The notes below the pieces were generated by a model. It had not been told where the DNA came from and did no database searches. It saw only the letters and a program-made list of their open reading frames with translations. Positions 6,034 to 9,488 of a DNA stretch of 9,488 nucleotides are shown here, in pieces (within the stretch, counting starts at the first letter, position 1; the number at the start of each line of letters is the position of its first letter). The stretch spans positions 1 through 9,488 of the forward strand of contig CAIRNC010000363.1 in assembly GCA_903879875.1 (NCBI GenBank), written 5' to 3'. This DNA comes from an uncultured Bacteroidota bacterium. Its GTDB lineage: Bacteria; Bacteroidota; Bacteroidia; Flavobacteriales; Flavobacteriaceae. The translations under genes were made by a program, and so were the position numbers.

Positions 6034-6525
6034 TTACACTCCCGGATCAACAGGCGGAGTGCCTTTGCCCCCTTGATTGGTAAAACGAGTTTTCAATTGG
6101 TCATACAAGGTATCAGCACCCGGAACCCCTGCATCGGCAGACGCGCCTATAAGTTTATACAACATCAACCCGTTAGTGTAAGCCTCGCTACCCGAAAGCA
6201 GCTGTGTATCTTCAATTTTTTCAACCAATTGCTTGGCTATAAATAGAATTTCATCCATTTGAGAAAAAAGAGTTAAATCATTTTGCATGTTCGCCACCGA
6301 CAAATACGCTGGAAAAAGCGAAGCATTGTTGACGCCAATATTTATGGCATCTTCGGTAAAGGCTTTGTTGTTTACATCGATAGCGGGCAGCGAGCTGCGC
6401 TCCTCTTTGGTAAGCCCAATAAGAAAAGGCAGATTGGTAGCAATGGTTTGAAAAGCCGTTTTTACTGCCGTAACCTGTGCTGGAGTGGCGGTAATGTTAA
6501 TTCGGTTGTTGGTTAAATTTGACAT
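6034..6525 (-). CDS. Conserved protein of unknown function (Bacteroidota)
   Basis: A 163-residue protein with no signal peptide and no membrane span, so probably cytoplasmic. It is helical throughout: an N-terminal region with NRINITATPAQVTAVKTAFQ, then TIATNLPFLIGLTKEERSSL, an acidic middle (QNDLTLFSQMDEILFIAKQL), and GSEAYTNGLMLYKLIGASA near residue 120. The tail is Gly/Pro-rich (NQGGKGTPPVDPGV) and looks disordered. I recognise the general type, since proteins with NLPFLIGLT-EER and a GSEAY segment recur in Bacteroidota, but no function is known to me. It is a single-gene unit: no gene lies close on the same strand in front, and an intrinsic terminator follows. The start ATG at 6525 (MSNLTNN) is the first in frame. 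A weak -7-like TATTTTAG lies upstream. Confidence 0.7.
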   Translation of the reverse strand: MSNLTNNRINITATPAQVTAVKTAFQTIATNLPFLIGLTKEERSSLPAIDVNNKAFTEDAINIGVNNASLFPAYLSVANMQNDLTLFSQMDEILFIAKQLVEKIEDTQLLSGSEAYTNGLMLYKLIGASADAGVPGADTLYDQLKTRFTNQGGKGTPPVDPGV

Positions 6526-6787
6526 ATCTTTTATGTTTTAAAATTGGTCTTGCTAAAATAATAATTTTTTTATTTCGATTGAAAAAAAGCTGGAAATTTT
6601 TTTAAATGGTTGATATTTAGAGGTAAGTGATACGATTTTGAGGATTTATTTATTCAAATCATAAAGGAAGTAACCGTTTAAATTAGTAACAAGCAAACTA
6701 ACTAAACTTATAATGAATTTTCTGTCTGGCGAAGTGATTTAGACTTACAAGCAACCCTTATTCACGTCACACTAAATAGACTTGACT

Positions 6788-7972
6788 TTATTTTGTTATT
6801 AAAGAATAAGATAAACTTGGAGGGAATAGTAGATCCAAAGCGTTTGGTTTTATTTTAAATATTGGTCCTTTTTCTAATGCACCACCTGCTGGTGTTCTTT
6901 TAATCAAATGGTCTAAAGTAATAATTCCTTGTTCTAATAAAATATCAAATTGAGTAACAATAGGCTTTCTTGTGTGTTCAACTTTTTTAAATTGAAAATG
7001 CTCCTTATTGTCAATTATAATCGAATCCGCAGCAATCCAAAAAGTTTCATTATGTTTTTCTAATAAACGATTATGAAGCGTTTCTAAGTTCCAAGCAATA
7101 AAATCTCCTATGTTAGCTTTATCAGAGTTCTCTAAAAGTTGATTTATTTTAGAATCCAGTTTTAAAGTCAATCCTTGAGAATTTCTAACTAATGCAGAAA
7201 CTGTGCAATAAAGTTTAAAATCTTCTCCCCTTTTGTAACCAAAATTATTTAATATTTCCGCTGAATTTTTAAATTTACTTAAACTCCAATCTGGGACTTG
7301 TGCAAATAAATTCTTTCTATTACCTTTTTTATCCCGATAAGATTTTAATTCAATTCCTTTATAATCTGGCTTTTTTGAAGAATTAATATCAATCCCTAAA
7401 AGGGTTTCAAGCGTTCTTCCAATTGCAGTATCCGCTTTAAGCATTGCGGGAACAGGTCCTTGTGAAGCAATTTTGTTTAACAATATTAATAATTCATCAG
7501 CAACTTCATTTGAAATATGATTAATTTCTTCGATCAACTCTTTTAATGGATTATGAATTTTTGAGTTTAACAATTTATCTAAATCGATTTGCGTAATATT
7601 TAAAACATATAATATTCCATCAAACTCAATTATTCCAAGAATATCATTCGCTTTAGAATAATTTCCTAAACCTTTAAACCAAATTCTTGGGTCACCATTT
7701 TTTGTATTTGGACGATATAAAGAAGCAATAGAATTTATACTTTTATCGGTATAAATTAATTTAGCAGTAATTTGAACTTTACTTTCTTGACCTTGATGTT
7801 GCAATCCAAAATCGTGAATTTTTTTAGATTTTAAATAATTTCTAACTGAACCAGTTGCATCCATAATAGATTTTACTAATCCTGTTTCAGTTGGTTCAAT
7901 TAAACATAGTTCAACTGAATTTTCTGTTAAAATCTTTATTCTTTCAATTTCAATAGCTGTTAATTGTCTCAT
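6788..7972 (-). CDS. Type II restriction endonuclease, MvaI/BcnI family, with N-terminal extension
   Basis: A 394-residue protein. The C-terminal part from about residue 170 carries the MvaI/BcnI signature: KADTAIGRTLETLLGI (179-194), then KPDYKGIELKSYR (201-213). D203, E208 and K210 form D-X4-E-X-K, the PD-(D/E)XK catalytic set, with the same spacing as D50-E55-K57 in MvaI. Known relatives cut CCWGG or CCSGG as monomers; the exact site here cannot be read from sequence. MvaI itself is about 246 residues, so some 150 residues are extra at the N-terminus. These include SLYRPNTKNGDPRIWFKGLG (84-103) and DILGIIEFDGILYVLNI, possibly an added DNA-binding or effector domain. The start is 7 nt after the methyltransferase stop, so both come from one mRNA, methylase first. 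No terminator was seen. Confidence 0.88.
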   Translation of the reverse strand: MRQLTAIEIERIKILTENSVELCLIEPTETGLVKSIMDATGSVRNYLKSKKIHDFGLQHQGQESKVQITAKLIYTDKSINSIASLYRPNTKNGDPRIWFKGLGNYSKANDILGIIEFDGILYVLNITQIDLDKLLNSKIHNPLKELIEEINHISNEVADELLILLNKIASQGPVPAMLKADTAIGRTLETLLGIDINSSKKPDYKGIELKSYRDKKGNRKNLFAQVPDWSLSKFKNSAEILNNFGYKRGEDFKLYCTVSALVRNSQGLTLKLDSKINQLLENSDKANIGDFIAWNLETLHNRLLEKHNETFWIAADSIIIDNKEHFQFKKVEHTRKPIVTQFDILLEQGIITLDHLIKRTPAGGALEKGPIFKIKPNALDLLFPPSLSYSLITK

Positions 7973-7979
7973 AAATCAT

Positions 7980-9488
7980 TTATTTGATGTTCTTCAATAT
8001 TTCTAAAGCTACCGCTCTAGCCATCAGTGGCGGAACTGCATTGCCAACTAATGTGTATTGTGGAACTTCAAATTTACGTTTATTTCCTCCTGTAGAACGT
8101 TTCCCTTGGAAAACAAAAGAATCATCAAATGATTGTAGCCTCGCCATTTCCCTAACTGTCAAAGCTCTAGGATTTGAATAATGAATATAGTCGTCTGCAA
8201 TAGTCATAATTGTAGAACTTTGTCCTTCAGGTTTTAAAACCGTATAGCTTCTTTTATCTGATTCTAAACCAATTTCTTTAAGATTTAACTTTGCAGATTC
8301 ATAATTTCCTGATTTTAAAATAACATCAAGCCTTTTTATAACATCATCATTTTGTTTGCTTGTTTTATGATTTTGTAAAGGTGCTACTAAGTGAGATAGT
8401 GTATTTTGTAGTTCTTCAAAGTTTCTAACATAAAATGGATTCTTTGCATTTACAAATCGTCCATTTAAACGCCCTTTTTTTGACCATTCTGAATAGCTTA
8501 AACCATCATTTTCATTAGGTTTTCCATCAATGTTTCTTTTCTGAATTAATGCTTTCATCTTTTCAGTTGAGCCATTGTATTGCGTTTTTAAATTAATTTT
8601 TTCATAATCAAATCTTTCATCATCATTCCCAACAAAATCTAAATCATAAATAGCCTCAAACACATTAACCTTTTCGTTGTGCTGTACCGTTGCTGGTATA
8701 TCGTTTATAAGTTTTTGATCTTTTCTACAACCGATAAATAAAACTCTTTCTCGATTTTGAGGAACACCATAATCTGACGCTAATGCTACAAAAGGTTGCT
8801 CAATATTATATAACCTTATTTTGGACAAAATAGTTTCAAACTCAGCTTCTCTATTAGCTTTAACAACAAAAGTATTCAATCCTTTAACACATTCGTCATA
8901 AGAATAATCAAAAATTTCAAGAGCAGTTATTATTTGATTTACTTCATCTGTATAAATTTTATTTGGCTTTAAATTATTAAAAGAAGTATGTATTTTATCA
9001 ATGATTGTTTCTGGTTCAATTGAAGTTAAAAACGCATCAAAATAATCCGCAAAATAATCATTGTCTAAATTAGAAAATGCTTTTTCATTAATTACCTTTT
9101 TTCTAATATATTCAAGCTCTTTAACACGTTTTAAAAGATTAAATCCGTGTCGTATCGTACTGATGTTTTTGTCTGTTTTACTTGTTTTGTAATCAACAAT
9201 TTTAGGAGTTAAAAGTCTAAATTTATGCTCTAAATTATGAATATATATATTCTTTAAATTATCTAATTCTTTGTCAGTCGCTTTTTCAAACTGTAAACGT
9301 AAATTGTAACATTCTAAAATAAAAGATTGTTCTGTTTCTAATTTCTTAAGTTGTGCAACGAAATATATAAGTTGATTAAATTCTTTTAAATCAACAATCG
9401 ACCTAATTTCTTGCAAAATCATATCTTTTATTTTGCCTTGTTCTTTTGTCAAAATTCCTTTGACATTTTCCATAACAAAATATTTAGG
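7980..9488 (-). CDS. DNA (cytosine-5) methyltransferase of the restriction-modification system, C-terminal part
   Basis: The frame is open to the window edge. Before the ATG at 9473 it reads PKYFV, continuing into MENVKGILT, which is motif VI (ENV) of C5 methyltransferases, so the true start, motif I and the catalytic PCQ motif lie outside. Numbering from that Met, motif VIII is YGVPQNRERVLFIG (235-248), motif IX is around SNPRALTVREMARLQSF (433-449), and motif X is GNAVPPLMARAVALEIL (477-493). The target recognition region lies at about 250-430. Between motifs VI and VIII there are about 230 residues, against about 40 in M.HhaI; the extra part is helical and charged. The enzyme should methylate the site cut by the downstream endonuclease, protecting the host. 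Gene order is methylase then endonuclease, 7 nt apart. Confidence 0.92.
   Translation of the reverse strand, partial: PKYFVMENVKGILTKEQGKIKDMILQEIRSIVDLKEFNQLIYFVAQLKKLETEQSFILECYNLRLQFEKATDKELDNLKNIYIHNLEHKFRLLTPKIVDYKTSKTDKNISTIRHGFNLLKRVKELEYIRKKVINEKAFSNLDNDYFADYFDAFLTSIEPETIIDKIHTSFNNLKPNKIYTDEVNQIITALEIFDYSYDECVKGLNTFVVKANREAEFETILSKIRLYNIEQPFVALASDYGVPQNRERVLFIGCRKDQKLINDIPATVQHNEKVNVFEAIYDLDFVGNDDERFDYEKINLKTQYNGSTEKMKALIQKRNIDGKPNENDGLSYSEWSKKGRLNGRFVNAKNPFYVRNFEELQNTLSHLVAPLQNHKTSKQNDDVIKRLDVILKSGNYESAKLNLKEIGLESDKRSYTVLKPEGQSSTIMTIADDYIHYSNPRALTVREMARLQSFDDSFVFQGKRSTGGNKRKFEVPQYTLVGNAVPPLMARAVALEILKNIK

Noticed and set aside
6526..6787. Possible small gene, RNA or terminator downstream of the restriction endonuclease
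   Set aside because: No frame with protein-like composition, no strong hairpin followed by a T-run, and no tRNA-like or known RNA structure could be seen.
9471..9473. ATG as the start of the methyltransferase
   Set aside because: It is the Met inside the motif VI region (YFVMENVKG). The frame is open to the edge and essential motifs I and IV must lie upstream.

Overview
The window looks like a piece of a Flavobacterium-type (Bacteroidota, Flavobacteriaceae) chromosome. The DNA is AT-rich and the genes lack clear Shine-Dalgarno sites. Several upstream regions carry the Bacteroidota -7 box TAnnTTTG. The conserved families are typical of this group: DUF4199 membrane protein, DUF6252-like lipoprotein, split YeeE/YedE transporter, and an MvaI/BcnI-type restriction enzyme.

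Layout. (1) 2-1942, plus strand: the 3' end of an unrecognised gene, then a NYN/Zc3h12a-type ribonuclease with 14-residue N-terminal repeats; the two are 3 nt apart. (2) 2012-2960, minus strand: a DUF4199 membrane protein followed 1 nt later by a small lipoprotein, whose last codons lie inside a 7-bp tandem repeat. (3) 3194-4167, plus strand: two half-length YeeE/YedE sulfur-compound transporter genes, with a palindrome over their likely promoter. (4) 4209-4336: a REP/MITE-like double hairpin element. (5) 4340-4900, minus strand: a lipoprotein gene with a structured leader and a possible overlapping small ORF. (6) 5099-5464, minus strand: a small helix-turn-helix protein. Just upstream of it lies a roughly 300-bp array of 44-bp units carrying TTGGTT-N5-AACCAA palindromes, followed by a long inverted repeat. 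(7) 6034-6525, minus strand: a conserved protein of unknown function with a good intrinsic terminator. (8) 6788-9488, minus strand: a Type II restriction-modification operon. The C5-cytosine methyltransferase is cut by the window edge, and the MvaI/BcnI-family endonuclease follows 7 nt after it.

How the parts work together. The methyltransferase and endonuclease form a restriction-modification pair. The two YeeE/YedE halves probably assemble into one transporter. The helix-turn-helix protein and the neighbouring palindrome array look like a regulator with its own operator array, but this is inference. The NYN nuclease is co-transcribed with a partner lying mostly outside the window. The 262 bp between 6526 and 6787 hold no gene I can support and no clear terminator for the restriction operon.

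For novelty, the best candidates are the 44-bp higher-order palindrome array beside the regulator, the methyltransferase with about 195 extra residues between motifs VI and VIII, and the hairpin-rich leader before the 4340-4900 lipoprotein gene. None of these can be called a new system from sequence alone.
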